Assembly: GCF_017813335.1 (NCBI RefSeq)
Contig: NZ_JAGIYY010000012.1
Coordinates: 1-64,000 of the forward strand
From: Tianweitania sediminis
GTDB lineage: Bacteria > Pseudomonadota > Alphaproteobacteria > Rhizobiales > Rhizobiaceae
Reading direction: 5' to 3'
DNA length: 64,000 nt
A model generated the notes under the pieces. The model worked only from the letters and a program-made list of their open reading frames with translations. It was not told the DNA's origin and did not search any database. A program made the translations under genes and the position numbers. This document shows positions 42,196 through 51,016 of the stretch, piece after piece; positions within the stretch are counted from its first letter, which is position 1, and each line of letters opens with the position of its first letter.

Positions 42196-42639
42196 TTATT
42201 CGGCCGCCTGCAAAACGGGCGGCGACTTGCGGATCCGGGCATGCTCGATCATGGCTGCGAGCTGCCGGGTGTTTTCCTGCGGATCCGGCGTCGGCTTGTC
42301 GAACGACACGTAGTTGACCTCCACGCCCGCTTTCTTGTCTTCCATGGCCAGCGTGAAATAAACCGTGGCCCCCTGCGGCCGCAGTTCCAGATCAAGCTTG
42401 ATGCGGGGAACTTCACCCCAGTTCACCAGAGCTTCGCCGCCATGGCCGAGCTTCAGAGTACCGGGCATGAAGTAAAGTTCGGCGGCGGATTCAACGATAT
42501 CGGCAATGGAAGCGAACTGCTCGAAGCGGATAAAGGCGAGATAGTCGCTCACATCCACCATGCGAAGCTCGGTCACGACTTCGCTGATAGCCGTGGCAAC
42601 GATGATCTCGCGCGCTTCTGAATGGTCTTGTCGGTTCAT
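42196..42639 (-). CDS. conserved hypothetical protein of flagellar operon
   Basis: A 147-residue protein I cannot assign to a known flagellar component. It has an alpha/beta look with VDVSDYLAFIRFEQFASIAD, YFMPGTLKLGHGGEALVNWG and YFTLAMEDKKAGVEVNYVSF. No signal peptide or membrane helix is seen. ATG 42639 overlaps the flhB stop by 4 bases, so it is coupled to flhB and is the last gene of the motA-fliM-fliN-fliG-flhB operon. The open frame continues upstream antiparallel to nothing useful, inside flhB, and is not used. Position suggests a role in export or motor assembly. Confidence 0.75.
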   Translation of the reverse strand: MNRQDHSEAREIIVATAISEVVTELRMVDVSDYLAFIRFEQFASIADIVESAAELYFMPGTLKLGHGGEALVNWGEVPRIKLDLELRPQGATVYFTLAMEDKKAGVEVNYVSFDKPTPDPQENTRQLAAMIEHARIRKSPPVLQAAE

Positions 42640-43718
42640 GGCCTGACCGCAGCTGTCTTCTTGTTGTAGATGATGCGGACAAGTTCCGCGACCGCCTGGT
42701 AGAATTGAGGCGGTATAACCGTATCCACCGAAACTTGTTTGTACATGGAGCGTGCGAGCGCCACGTCTTCGAACACTGGAATACCGTTGGCTTCTGCGAT
42801 CTCGCGGATCTTCAGGGCGACCAGATCCTGTCCTTTCGCCACAACCACCGGCGCTGCATCTTCGTCCCGGTTGTAGCGAAGCGCAATGGCGAAGTGGGTG
42901 GGGTTGGCGATCACCAGCGTCGCTTTGGGCACCGCGCCGATCATGCGCTGGCGGGCGCGGTCGCGTGCCACGGAACGAATGCGCATCTTCACCAGCGGAT
43001 CGCCTTCCGCCTGCTTCATCTCGTCCTTGACCTCCTGCTTGGTCATGCGCAGGTCCTGGAACCAGTGAAAGCGCGACCAGATCAGGTCTGCCACCGCAAT
43101 CACGATCATGATCATCGTCATGGCCGTCAGGAGATCGAGCGAGATGTCGCGGATCACGGCCCCAAACGCCGCCGGATCGGTGATCATGCCTGATAGAAGT
43201 TGAGTGTCGGCCTGCCGCATGGCCATAACCAGGAAGATGCTGGCGAAAAGCACCTTTGCCACCGACTTGGCGAACTCTACCCATCCCTGGGCACCGAACA
43301 TTCGGCTCCATCCCTTCACCAAGGAGATGCGCTCCATCTTCGGCGTGATTCGATCGAGCACGAAGCGGGGCGCGTTCTGAAGGATGGACGCCAGCACACC
43401 GGCCGCCACGAGCAGGCCCATGATGAGACCCGTGGCCTTTGCCACTTCCCAGGCAACAAGGCGTAGCAAAGCTTCAACGTCGTGGGCGGTGCCGATCGTC
43501 CAGGCTTCCGGCTGCTCGATGAATACGGTGAGGAATCCGCCCAGCTCCGCGATGCTGCGCTCGGCAAAAAAGAGGGTGAACGTCAGGATAGCAAGAAAGG
43601 AGGCGAGGATCGGAGCTTCGCGGGAAAAAGGTAGTTTGCCCTTCTCAACGGTGTCGCGGATCTTTTTCTCGGTGGCCGCTTCGGTTTTGCTGTCCTTGTC
43701 GGGTGCATCATCGGCCAT
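42636..43718 (-). CDS. flhB: flagellar export gate protein FlhB
   Basis: A 360-residue component of the flagellar type III export gate. The N-terminal lysine-rich start (KTEAATEKKIRDTVEKGKLP) is followed by four membrane helices and a cytoplasmic FlhB-C domain. The self-cleavage motif NPTH is at about 271-274 (VIANPTHFAIALRY), which controls the switch from hook to filament export. ATG 43718. It lies between fliG and a small hypothetical gene. Confidence 0.96.
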   Translation of the reverse strand: MADDAPDKDSKTEAATEKKIRDTVEKGKLPFSREAPILASFLAILTFTLFFAERSIAELGGFLTVFIEQPEAWTIGTAHDVEALLRLVAWEVAKATGLIMGLLVAAGVLASILQNAPRFVLDRITPKMERISLVKGWSRMFGAQGWVEFAKSVAKVLFASIFLVMAMRQADTQLLSGMITDPAAFGAVIRDISLDLLTAMTMIMIVIAVADLIWSRFHWFQDLRMTKQEVKDEMKQAEGDPLVKMRIRSVARDRARQRMIGAVPKATLVIANPTHFAIALRYNRDEDAAPVVVAKGQDLVALKIREIAEANGIPVFEDVALARSMYKQVSVDTVIPPQFYQAVAELVRIIYNKKTAAVRP

Positions 43719-43741
43719 GGCTGATGCTCACGCGGACGCGA

Positions 43742-44749
43742 TCAAGCGGCTTGCTGCAGGTTCGGCAGTTCAACAACGCCTTCCTGCGCCAAGCGGAGCG
43801 CTGTGGACGCGATTTGCTTGCGCGCCTTGAGGATCTCGTCGGCCGGCACGTTCTCGCCGCCGGACGCAAGTTCGGCTTCGATCATACGACGCGAGCGAGC
43901 GCCGATGGCCGACAAAACCGCTTCGGCGAGCGGACCGGGCGCACCGCGCAAGGCAAGCGTCACGAGTTCCGTGGAAACACCATCGAACAGGGAAACGCGC
44001 GAGCGTTGGCTGAGAAGCGCGATATCTTCGAAGGAGAACAAGCGGGCGCGAATGGCCTCCACATCACGGCTGCCGGTCGCCGCCAGGTCGTCCATGACCT
44101 CGTCGAGCGCGTCCTTGTCGAGTTCATTGAGCAGGCTGGCCACGCGGCTATGTCCAGCAGACGTGTCCTTGCCAGCGCTTTCAGCCAACACCTGTGCCCG
44201 CAGCCGGTTTTCAAGAATGCGCAAGGCTGCCGGCGACGTTTGCCCGAGCGACACCATGCGCTTCACCACCTCGCCACGCACCGCCTTGTCCAGGAGAACC
44301 ACGACTTTTGCCGCAAGCGGAGGAGAAAGCTTTGAAAGCACCAGAGCCGTGGTCTGCGGATGCTCGCTTGCCACAAAGGCGGCAAGTCGGTCCGGGGTCA
44401 CCGCTTCCAGCTGCTCCCACACCGACGCCGACTGATCGCCGGCTTTCATCGAAGGCTTGCCCATCAGGGCGTTCATTTCTTCCGGTGACAGATGCTCGCT
44501 GACCAGCGTGTCCATCTTGTCGCTGGAATCGAGCAGGCCGGCACCTTCGGTGAATTCAGCCTCGAACTCTGCCACGATCTTTTCCAGCTCGGCCTGTGGA
44601 ATGGTGCGCAGAACGCGCGCTGCATCCACCAGCGCCTTCAGTTCTTCCTGCTTGAAGAACTTCAAGAGCTTCGCAGCCGACGGCTTTCCCATCGCCACCA
44701 GGATTGCCGCGGCCTTCTGCGCTTTCGTGAAGGTGGTCAGCTGTGACAT
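43742..44749 (-). CDS. fliG: flagellar motor switch protein FliG
   Basis: A 335-residue rotor protein that binds FliF and MotA. The N-terminal domain begins KAQKAAAILVAMGKPSAAKL. The middle has PQTTALVLSKLSPPLAAKVV (the EHPQ-type motif), and the C-terminal torque domain has FSFEDIALLSQRSRVSLFDG and LPNL near the end. Charged residues of the torque helix are only partly conserved compared with E. coli, as in other rhizobia. It lies 11 bases upstream of... fliN's stop on the same transcript (order fliN then fliG). Confidence 0.95.
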   Translation of the reverse strand: MSQLTTFTKAQKAAAILVAMGKPSAAKLLKFFKQEELKALVDAARVLRTIPQAELEKIVAEFEAEFTEGAGLLDSSDKMDTLVSEHLSPEEMNALMGKPSMKAGDQSASVWEQLEAVTPDRLAAFVASEHPQTTALVLSKLSPPLAAKVVVLLDKAVRGEVVKRMVSLGQTSPAALRILENRLRAQVLAESAGKDTSAGHSRVASLLNELDKDALDEVMDDLAATGSRDVEAIRARLFSFEDIALLSQRSRVSLFDGVSTELVTLALRGAPGPLAEAVLSAIGARSRRMIEAELASGGENVPADEILKARKQIASTALRLAQEGVVELPNLQQAA

Positions 44750-44760
44750 CGAGGGGTCGC

Positions 44761-45156
44761 TCAGGCGCTCCGCGTGGCTTGGATGATTTCCGTTAGGCGG
44801 ATGCCGAAGCGCGAGGTGTCGCTTTCCATCACGGTGATCTCGCCGCGCGCAATCATACGGCCGTTCACCACGACGTCCACCGGCTCGCCGATCCGTCGGT
44901 CGAGCGCAACAACAGAGCCCTTCTGCAACGCCATGAGGTCAGACACCGGCATGGACGCGCTGCCCAGCACCATTTGAACATCAACGGGGATGTTCATGAT
45001 GACATTGTTGTTGCGCGGCTTGGCTGCCGCAGCCGGAGCCTGGGCAACTCCGCCCTGCCCTTCGTGCAGAACACCCTTCAGCTCCTCGATCGCCTTGTTG
45101 AGCTGATCTTCCTGAGCGGCAAGTTCCGTATCGTCGACCATTGGCTGGGTTGTCAT
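44761..45156 (-). CDS. fliN: flagellar motor switch protein FliN
   Basis: A 131-residue C-ring protein. An Ala/Gln-rich N-terminal extension (1-50) precedes the SpoA/surface-presentation domain (about 55-128: NIPVDVQMVLGSASMPVSDL, then VVALDRRIGEPVDVVVNGRM). It builds the lower C-ring together with FliM and docks the FliH-FliI export complex. ATG 45156, 13 bases after the fliM stop. Confidence 0.94.
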   Translation of the reverse strand: MTTQPMVDDTELAAQEDQLNKAIEELKGVLHEGQGGVAQAPAAAAKPRNNNVIMNIPVDVQMVLGSASMPVSDLMALQKGSVVALDRRIGEPVDVVVNGRMIARGEITVMESDTSRFGIRLTEIIQATRSA

Positions 45157-45169
45157 TCAAGTCGCTCCG

Positions 45170-46117
45170 TCAGCCTGGCAACAGGCCATCGATGAAGTCC
45201 TTGCGGGCATCGAATTCCTCCGACACGCGCACTGTGTAGTTTTGGCCGAGCTTGCCGAATTCGCACACGAACAAGGTCCGTCCGCGCGAAGACAGCTGCG
45301 TGCTCGCTTGCGCCCCTTCCGGCAGCGCCAGCACTTGGCCGACCTCCAGATCGGCGATTTCGCCGAGCGTCATCCGCTCCATGGCAAGCGTTGCCCTGAG
45401 ATCGACGGTGGAGCGCATGATCTCTTCGCCAAAATGCGCGCCCCACCGGGGGTCTGCTGCGTTTGCTTCTCCTTCCGGCAGCGCGCGATGCTTCAACAAG
45501 ACACGCTGCGGCATGGTGAGGCTGATCGTGCCGCTCCCGCCCGGCAACAACAGCCGGAAGCGAAGGGTCACCGCAGGACCGTCGCGCAAGCTGCGCTTTG
45601 CGAGTTCCTTGCCAGCAAGCGGCTCGGGTATCGGAAGCTTGATCGTCATGGAGCGCTCGCCCGACCCGTTGATCACGCGGGCAAACACCTCGAAGGTGAG
45701 CGCGATAACGTCGAGTTCCGTGGCGGTGGGCTCCCGATCGATCGGCGTGATCGGCTGGTCGGGCTCAGCCCCGAACAATGCAGTAACAAGAAGCGCTGCG
45801 GCGGCGGCATCGCTCACAAGCACCAGCGCGTCGGGGGACGTTTCCGAAGCGGCCACGGCCATGGTGCCGAAAGTGCCCTCCGATGGTCGCGCCTGCGCGA
45901 AGCGGCCAACCGTCACGTCATCGATCTCCACGTCAACGGCGCTCGCAAGCTCGGCATTCAAGCTTTCGCGAAGCGCAGGAAGCGCGCGCTCGGCCAAGGC
46001 CCGCCCGGCTTGCGCCACGCGGTCCGGCTCGCCTGTTTCGCCCGTCAGCTGTTCGATGATGCCCTTCTGCATCATTCCTGCGAGGGGATTGGTTGTGGAT
46101 TGAAGAACCGCCGCCAT
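45170..46117 (-). CDS. fliM: flagellar motor switch protein FliM
   Basis: A 315-residue C-ring protein, with a divergent CheC-like middle (about 50-220) and a C-terminal SpoA domain (LRATLAMERMTLGEIADLEV, then QNYTVRVSEEFDARKDFIDG). The usual N-terminal CheY-P-binding peptide (LSQxEIDALL) is not visible; the protein starts MAAVLQSTTNPLAGMMQKG. It was identified by operon position and the SpoA end; overall similarity to enterobacterial FliM is low. It is downstream of motA by 4 bases. Confidence 0.9.
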   Translation of the reverse strand: MAAVLQSTTNPLAGMMQKGIIEQLTGETGEPDRVAQAGRALAERALPALRESLNAELASAVDVEIDDVTVGRFAQARPSEGTFGTMAVAASETSPDALVLVSDAAAAALLVTALFGAEPDQPITPIDREPTATELDVIALTFEVFARVINGSGERSMTIKLPIPEPLAGKELAKRSLRDGPAVTLRFRLLLPGGSGTISLTMPQRVLLKHRALPEGEANAADPRWGAHFGEEIMRSTVDLRATLAMERMTLGEIADLEVGQVLALPEGAQASTQLSSRGRTLFVCEFGKLGQNYTVRVSEEFDARKDFIDGLLPG

Positions 46118-46121
46118 CCGA

Positions 46122-46991
46122 TCAGGCAGCCTTCTTTTCCGGCATGTTCAACGTGCTTTGTTCCACCGCGTCGATGGACGGACGCTCGTAGGTCGAGATG
46201 GTCTTGCGTCCGAACTCGATGGCGACCTGCGGCAGCGAGCCGTTCATGTAGGCGATGAGGCTTTGCTTCACGATCACAAACAGGCGGTTGTTCTTTTCGC
46301 GCACGACCTTGATCTTCGTCGCGATCGGAGCGCAAACGCAATAGGAAAGGAAGATGCCGAGGAAGGTACCCACAAGAGCGGCGCCGATCAGCCCGCCGAG
46401 GATCTCCGGCGACTGATCCAGCGCGCCCATGGCTTTCACGACGCCCAGCACTGCAGCCACGATGCCGATGGCGGGGAAACCGTCGCCCACTGCTGTCATG
46501 GCATGGTAGGGCTTCAGCGAGTCTGCGCGGATGGTCTGAATTTCTTCGTCCATCAGCGCTTCGATCTCGTGGCTGCGCGCATTGCCGATGATGATGAGGC
46601 GGCAATAATCGCAAATGAAGGACGTCAGGGTCTCGTTCTTGAGCACGGTCGGAAACGACTGGAAGATCGCCGATTCCTTGGGATTGTCGACATGGGCTTC
46701 AACCTCGTTGCGCGGCTTGGTCTTGAGTTCGCGCATAAGGCTGTGCAGGACGCCGAGCGTTTCGAGGTAAACCTTTTCCGTCGGTACCGCCTGCTTGAAG
46801 GCTTCAAGCGTGGCCTTTCCGGTGTCCTTCACGACCTTCATCGGATTGGCCACAAGGAAGGTGCCGAACGCCGCGCCGACGATGATCACGACTTCCCACG
46901 GCTGGACCAGCACTTCAACGTGCCCGCCCATGGCCATGAAGCCGCCGAGCACACAGCCCAGCGTCACGACAAATCCGATCAGAATGCCCAC
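46122..46991 (-). CDS. motA: flagellar motor stator protein MotA
   Basis: A 289-residue proton-channel stator subunit with four membrane helices: two near the start ([40 protein letters not shown]) and two at about 175-225 ([40 protein letters not shown]). The cytoplasmic loop holds charged residues that contact FliG. It starts at GTG 46991. It is the first gene of the minus-strand operon; its partner motB lies about 15 kb away at 61269, as usual in rhizobia. Confidence 0.95.
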   Translation of the reverse strand: MGILIGFVVTLGCVLGGFMAMGGHVEVLVQPWEVVIIVGAAFGTFLVANPMKVVKDTGKATLEAFKQAVPTEKVYLETLGVLHSLMRELKTKPRNEVEAHVDNPKESAIFQSFPTVLKNETLTSFICDYCRLIIIGNARSHEIEALMDEEIQTIRADSLKPYHAMTAVGDGFPAIGIVAAVLGVVKAMGALDQSPEILGGLIGAALVGTFLGIFLSYCVCAPIATKIKVVREKNNRLFVIVKQSLIAYMNGSLPQVAIEFGRKTISTYERPSIDAVEQSTLNMPEKKAA

Positions 46992-47038
46992 GGCAAGCCC
47001 TTACCCGTCCATTGAGCTTCGGGTCTAAGAGCTCTCGC

Positions 47039-47076
47039 TTGCGTGAGGCTTGAAGTCGGCCGCCAGCCTCGCACAA
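47039..47076. repeat. imperfect 11-bp inverted repeat between divergent flagellar operons
   Basis: TTGCGTGAGGC (47039-47049) and GCCTCGCACAA (47066-47076) pair except for one mismatch and one G-U. It is centred between the motA start (46991) and the DUF1217 gene start (47123). It may be an operator for a class II flagellar activator or a leader hairpin. Confidence 0.45.
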
Positions 47077-47122
47077 GCGATTGATTCTACATCAACAGGA
47101 GGGGATCTCCGGAGCGCAGGGC

Positions 47123-47899
47123 GTGATCAACACCTATCTCGGCTATCAGCTTGTTTCGCGCGACATGGCGAAGTCACTGGCGCGCGTTGAAAAGCAGCCG
47201 ATGGTCGAGCGCGACACGGCTTACTACCTCGAAAACATCACTAAGGTGAAATCGATCGACGCGTTCATGGCGGACGACAAGCTGTTCCGCTACGCCATGA
47301 AAGCGCATGGCCTTGAGGACATGAACTACGCCAAGGCCTTCATGCGCAAGGCTCTGGAAGGCGGCATCGACGACGATGCAAGTTTTGCCAACAAGCTGAC
47401 CGACAAGCGCTACTACGAGTTTGTTGAGACGTTCAATTTCGTCCGCCATGGCGAAACGGCAACGGTGTTCACCAAGGCCCAGCAGGGTACCGTGGACAAG
47501 TATGTTCGACAAACGCTGGAAGAAGATCAGGGCGCGCAGAACGAAGGCGTCCGGCTGGCGCTCTACTTCGAGCGCAAGGCATCGGAAATCACCTCCTTTT
47601 ATTCCATTCTCGCTGATGGTGCCCTTTCCGAAGTGCTGCGCACCACGCTCGGACTTCCGGATGCATTTGCCACGGGCGACATCGACAAGCAGGTCGCTTA
47701 TTTCGAGCAGCGGGTGGACATCGAGGATTTCCAGGATCCCGAGAAGCTCGACAAGTTCCTGAAAACCTTCACCGCCATGTGGGAGACTAAGAACCCCAGT
47801 TCGTCGGCACAAAGCGCCATGAGCGCCCTTTTTGCACAAAGCGTGGAATACGGGCTGTCGACGAACCTGATGCTCACCATCCAAAGCATGCGCCGCTAG
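47123..47899 (+). CDS. DUF1217-family flagellar protein
   Basis: A 258-residue protein of the DUF1217 family, a fixture of rhizobial flagellar loci between motA and flgF. I chose GTG 47123 because the product then starts MINTYLGYQLVSRDMAKSLA, matching the family's usual beginning, with a GGAG 9 bases upstream; the frame is open from 47081. It is helix-rich (YAKAFMRKALEGGIDDDASF; DPEKLDKFLKTFTAMWETKN). Its function is not known to me. It ends 9 bases before flgF and heads the long plus-strand operon. Confidence 0.83.
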   Translation: MINTYLGYQLVSRDMAKSLARVEKQPMVERDTAYYLENITKVKSIDAFMADDKLFRYAMKAHGLEDMNYAKAFMRKALEGGIDDDASFANKLTDKRYYEFVETFNFVRHGETATVFTKAQQGTVDKYVRQTLEEDQGAQNEGVRLALYFERKASEITSFYSILADGALSEVLRTTLGLPDAFATGDIDKQVAYFEQRVDIEDFQDPEKLDKFLKTFTAMWETKNPSSSAQSAMSALFAQSVEYGLSTNLMLTIQSMRR

Positions 47900-47908
47900 G
47901 GAACGACG

Positions 47909-48637
47909 ATGGAAGCCGGACTCTACGTTTCCTTGTCGTCGCAGATCGCGCTGGAGCGTCGGCTGAACACGCTGGCCGACAACCTGGCCAATGTGAACAC
48001 CGTTGGGTTCCGCGCGACGGGCATGAAGTTCAACGACCTGGTCAGCGGATCGGGGGAGAATGCCCTGTCCTTTGTTTCGAAGGGGCAGACCTATCTCAAT
48101 ACCCAAAGCGGCGGCATCCGGGAAACCGGCAACGCGCTGGATTTTGCGATCCAGGGCGACGCCTGGTTCTCGATCCAAACGCCGGCCGGCCAGGTTCTGA
48201 CCCGTGACGGCCGCTTTGCCTTGAACGACGTTGGCGAGCTTCTGACGCTTGAAGGTTATCCGGTGCTGGATGCCGGCGGAGCCCCCATCCAGCTCGACCC
48301 ACGCGGCGGCGCACCCAATGCGGGCGCCGACGGCATGCTGTTTCAAAACGGCAATCCGGTGGGCGCTGTTGGGCTGTTTGCCTTTACCCCGCATGAGAAT
48401 TTCGAGCGCTTCGGCAACTCCGGGATCCTGCCGCGCGGGCCGGTAGAACCGGTCGTGGATCGCAACGACATCGGCGTGAAGCAGGGCTTCCTTGAAGATT
48501 CCAACGTGAACCCGGTCGTGTCCATGACGCAGCTGATCATGGTTCAGCGTGCCTTCGAAAATGCAGCTGCAATGAACCGGCAGACCGAAACCAGCATGTC
48601 GGACGCGATCAAGACGCTCGGCTCACGCAGCGGCTAA
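47909..48637 (+). CDS. flgF: flagellar proximal rod protein FlgF
   Basis: A 242-residue rod protein. It starts with the flagellar basal-body rod motif SQIALERRLNTLADNLANVN, followed by TVGFRATGMKFNDLV. The C-terminal helix is VNPVVSMTQLIMVQRAFENA. It differs from flgG (51768) in lacking the ANNIAN form and in a shorter middle. It forms the proximal rod in the periplasm after type III export. ATG 47909; 3 bases before fliI. Confidence 0.9.
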   Translation: MEAGLYVSLSSQIALERRLNTLADNLANVNTVGFRATGMKFNDLVSGSGENALSFVSKGQTYLNTQSGGIRETGNALDFAIQGDAWFSIQTPAGQVLTRDGRFALNDVGELLTLEGYPVLDAGGAPIQLDPRGGAPNAGADGMLFQNGNPVGAVGLFAFTPHENFERFGNSGILPRGPVEPVVDRNDIGVKQGFLEDSNVNPVVSMTQLIMVQRAFENAAAMNRQTETSMSDAIKTLGSRSG

Positions 48638-48640
48638 GCG

Positions 48641-49987
48641 ATGCCGGACGCTCCCGCCCCTGCCCTGCAAGCGCTGGCCGATCTGGTGGGGCGCTTCGTC
48701 AACGAAGAAGCGCTGCTTCGGCGCGGCGGCAAGGTCGTGGAAATATCGGCCACCCACCTGAAGATCCGCGGCCTGTCGGATGTGGCGCGCCTCGGGCATC
48801 TTCTGGAACTCGGCGACGCTCGTGCAGAGGTGGTCAAGATCGAAACCGACCATCTGCTCGCGGCACCGTACGAGCGAACCCTTTCGACGCGCATTGGCGA
48901 TCCAGCCTTCGACACGGGTCCAGCCAGCATCGAACCGCACGAAGCCTGGCGCGGGCGTGTGGTCGACGCTTTGGGTCAGCCCGTAGACGGGGGACCGTTC
49001 CTAGTCCGTGGCGAAGCGAGGTCGCGCAGAAGCGAACCGCCAAGCGCTCTGAGCCGTCAGCGGGTTGATACAGGACTGCGCACGGGCGTTCGCGTCATCG
49101 ACATCTTCACCCCGCTCTGCTTCGGCCAGCGTTTGGGCATCTTTGCTGGCTCGGGCGTCGGCAAATCAACCTTGCTCGCGATGCTGGCGGGCTCGGATGC
49201 CTTCGACACGGTTGTGGTCGGGCTGATTGGCGAACGCGGTCGCGAGGTGCGCGAGTTTCTGGAAGACACCATCGGCCAGGCGATGGAGAAGACGGTGGCC
49301 GTGGTCGCCACATCCGATGAAAGCGCGATGATGCGCCGCCGGGCCCCGGATACGGCCATGCGGGTGGCCGAGCACTTCCGCGACAAGGGGCACCGCGTTC
49401 TCCTGATTCTCGACTCCATCACCCGCTTCGCCCATGCCCATCGTGAAGTCGCCACCGGCGCCGGTGAGCCGCCCGTGGCGCGCGGCTATCCCGCCTCCGT
49501 ATTCACGGAGCTCCCCAAGCTGCTCGAGCGAGCGGGACCAGGGAGGGAAGGCAGCGGCTCCATCACGGCCGTTCTGTCTGTGCTGATCGACGGAGACGAC
49601 CACAATGATCCTGTTGCCGATTGCGTGCGCGGCATTCTTGACGGCCACATCGTGCTGGACCGCGCTCTTGCAGCACAAGGACGCTTTCCACCGGTGAACC
49701 CGCTGACCTCAATCTCGCGCCTCGCCCCCAAGGCCTGGACTCCAGAGGAAAAGGTCCTCGTCACCCGCCTTAAAAGCATGATTGCTCGCTTCGAAGATAC
49801 CCGTGACATACGGCTGCTGGGTGCCTACCAGCCGGGCCTCGATCCGGAGCTCGACCAGGCAGTCCGGCAGGTTCCGGTGATCTATGACGCCTTGGTGCAA
49901 GCGCCGGGCGATGAAAAAAGCCCCGACCCGTTTGCCGCCCTGGCCAAGCACCTGAAAGCGCAGGAAGCTCAGAATGCCGCAGCCTGA
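48641..49987 (+). CDS. fliI: flagellum-specific ATPase FliI
   Basis: A 448-residue export ATPase. Walker A GIFAGSGVGKSTLL lies at about 165-178, Walker B VLLILDSITRFAHAH near 250, and the F1-like block is GRGREVREFLEDTIGQAMEK. It energises unfolding and delivery of flagellar substrates to the export gate, with FliH as its stator. ATG 48641. It overlaps the following hypothetical gene by 14 bases. Confidence 0.95.
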   Translation: MPDAPAPALQALADLVGRFVNEEALLRRGGKVVEISATHLKIRGLSDVARLGHLLELGDARAEVVKIETDHLLAAPYERTLSTRIGDPAFDTGPASIEPHEAWRGRVVDALGQPVDGGPFLVRGEARSRRSEPPSALSRQRVDTGLRTGVRVIDIFTPLCFGQRLGIFAGSGVGKSTLLAMLAGSDAFDTVVVGLIGERGREVREFLEDTIGQAMEKTVAVVATSDESAMMRRRAPDTAMRVAEHFRDKGHRVLLILDSITRFAHAHREVATGAGEPPVARGYPASVFTELPKLLERAGPGREGSGSITAVLSVLIDGDDHNDPVADCVRGILDGHIVLDRALAAQGRFPPVNPLTSISRLAPKAWTPEEKVLVTRLKSMIARFEDTRDIRLLGAYQPGLDPELDQAVRQVPVIYDALVQAPGDEKSPDPFAALAKHLKAQEAQNAAA

Positions 49988-50564
49988 GATCAACCAGCCC
50001 GCAAAATTGTCTCCTTTGCGGCGGGCGCTCTCGCTCATTCGCTGGCGCCGTTCCGCAGACGACAAGAAGCAGCGCAGCGAACTCGGCACGGCGATTGCTG
50101 GCATCACGCTGGGCCTAACCTGCGCCCTCTTTCCCTGGTACGTCTTCTACAACCAGGACCAGTTCGGCATTCGTGCCATGAAGTTCAGCGGCCAGGGGAT
50201 GATCGCCAGCGGGCCAAGCGGCATGCGCTCATTTCCCGACCGGGTTGGCTCACCGATGTCGATCGAAGAAGCCGCGCAACTTCCACTGGATCCGTTTTCG
50301 ACCGGGACCCTGCCCCAGCGCAAGCGAGACGGCGAGACCCCTGCCAAGGAGGTTCTTGATCAGCCTTTCCCGGCCGATTCGATCCCCTATCGCATGGTCC
50401 ACGCAACGCTTGGGCGCGCGATGATTCAGGACGACGGCGGGCTGTTCGTCGTTCAACCCGGCTCCAAACTGCCCGACAACAGCAAGGTCAGGGCCATCGA
50501 GCAGCGCGGCGATGACTGGGTTCTGGTAACCAGCCGCGATAAGGTCCTGCTGCTCGAGCCCTGA
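49974..50564 (+). CDS. hypothetical membrane-anchored flagellar-locus protein
   Basis: A 196-residue protein that I do not recognise. A basic N-terminus (about 1-42) precedes one membrane helix (GTAIAGITLGLTCALFPWYV, about 43-62). The rest is outside the cytoplasm and has RFPDRVG-like and PFPADSIPYRMVHATLGRAM segments, ending with a small beta-rich part (GLFVVQPGSKLPDNSKVRAI). It overlaps fliI by 14 bases and is followed 71 bases later by flgB. The same position in rhizobial loci holds a similar unnamed gene, so a basal-body accessory role is likely. Confidence 0.75.
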   Translation: MPQPEINQPAKLSPLRRALSLIRWRRSADDKKQRSELGTAIAGITLGLTCALFPWYVFYNQDQFGIRAMKFSGQGMIASGPSGMRSFPDRVGSPMSIEEAAQLPLDPFSTGTLPQRKRDGETPAKEVLDQPFPADSIPYRMVHATLGRAMIQDDGGLFVVQPGSKLPDNSKVRAIEQRGDDWVLVTSRDKVLLLEP

Positions 50565-50635
50565 GCGCGTCCGGGCAAGGTCCACGCAAGTTCATCCGCT
50601 TAGGATTTGCGGAGACTTCGGGGATCTTGTCTTCC

Positions 50636-51016
50636 ATGCAGCCCGTCAACTTGTTTGATCTTGCGAGCCAGCAGGCGCGCTGGCTCAGCGTCCGTCAGTC
50701 GGCCATCGCCGGCAACGTCGCCAATGCCAACACGCCCGGCTATGGCGCCGTTGATGTCGAGCCCTTCGAAAAGGTGCTGCAAAACAAGGCCGTGACGATG
50801 GCGGCAACGCAGCCGAACCATATCCTCGCCAGCACGTCGCCTGCGCGCACTCGCGTGGAAACAAAGCAGGACGGCATCGCGATCCTGCCGTCCAAGAACA
50901 CGGTCACACTGGAAGACCAGATGCTGAAGGCCGGCGAGGTCGGACGTGCCTTTGAGCTCAACACTTCGATCGTGAAGGCCTTTCACCGCATGTATCTGAT
51001 GACGACGAGGTCCTGA
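50636..51016 (+). CDS. flgB: flagellar proximal rod protein FlgB
   Basis: A 126-residue rod protein. It begins [20 protein letters not shown] and has the rod motif [20 protein letters not shown]. The C-terminal helix is [23 protein letters not shown] 50636 is chosen over a TTG at 50627 because family members begin at this Met; GGGG lies 12 bases upstream. The stop overlaps the flgC start (TGATG). Confidence 0.92.
   Translation: MQPVNLFDLASQQARWLSVRQSAIAGNVANANTPGYGAVDVEPFEKVLQNKAVTMAATQPNHILASTSPARTRVETKQDGIAILPSKNTVTLEDQMLKAGEVGRAFELNTSIVKAFHRMYLMTTRS

Noticed and set aside
47174-48394. 406-codon minus-strand open frame
   Set aside because: Antisense to the DUF1217 and flgF genes.
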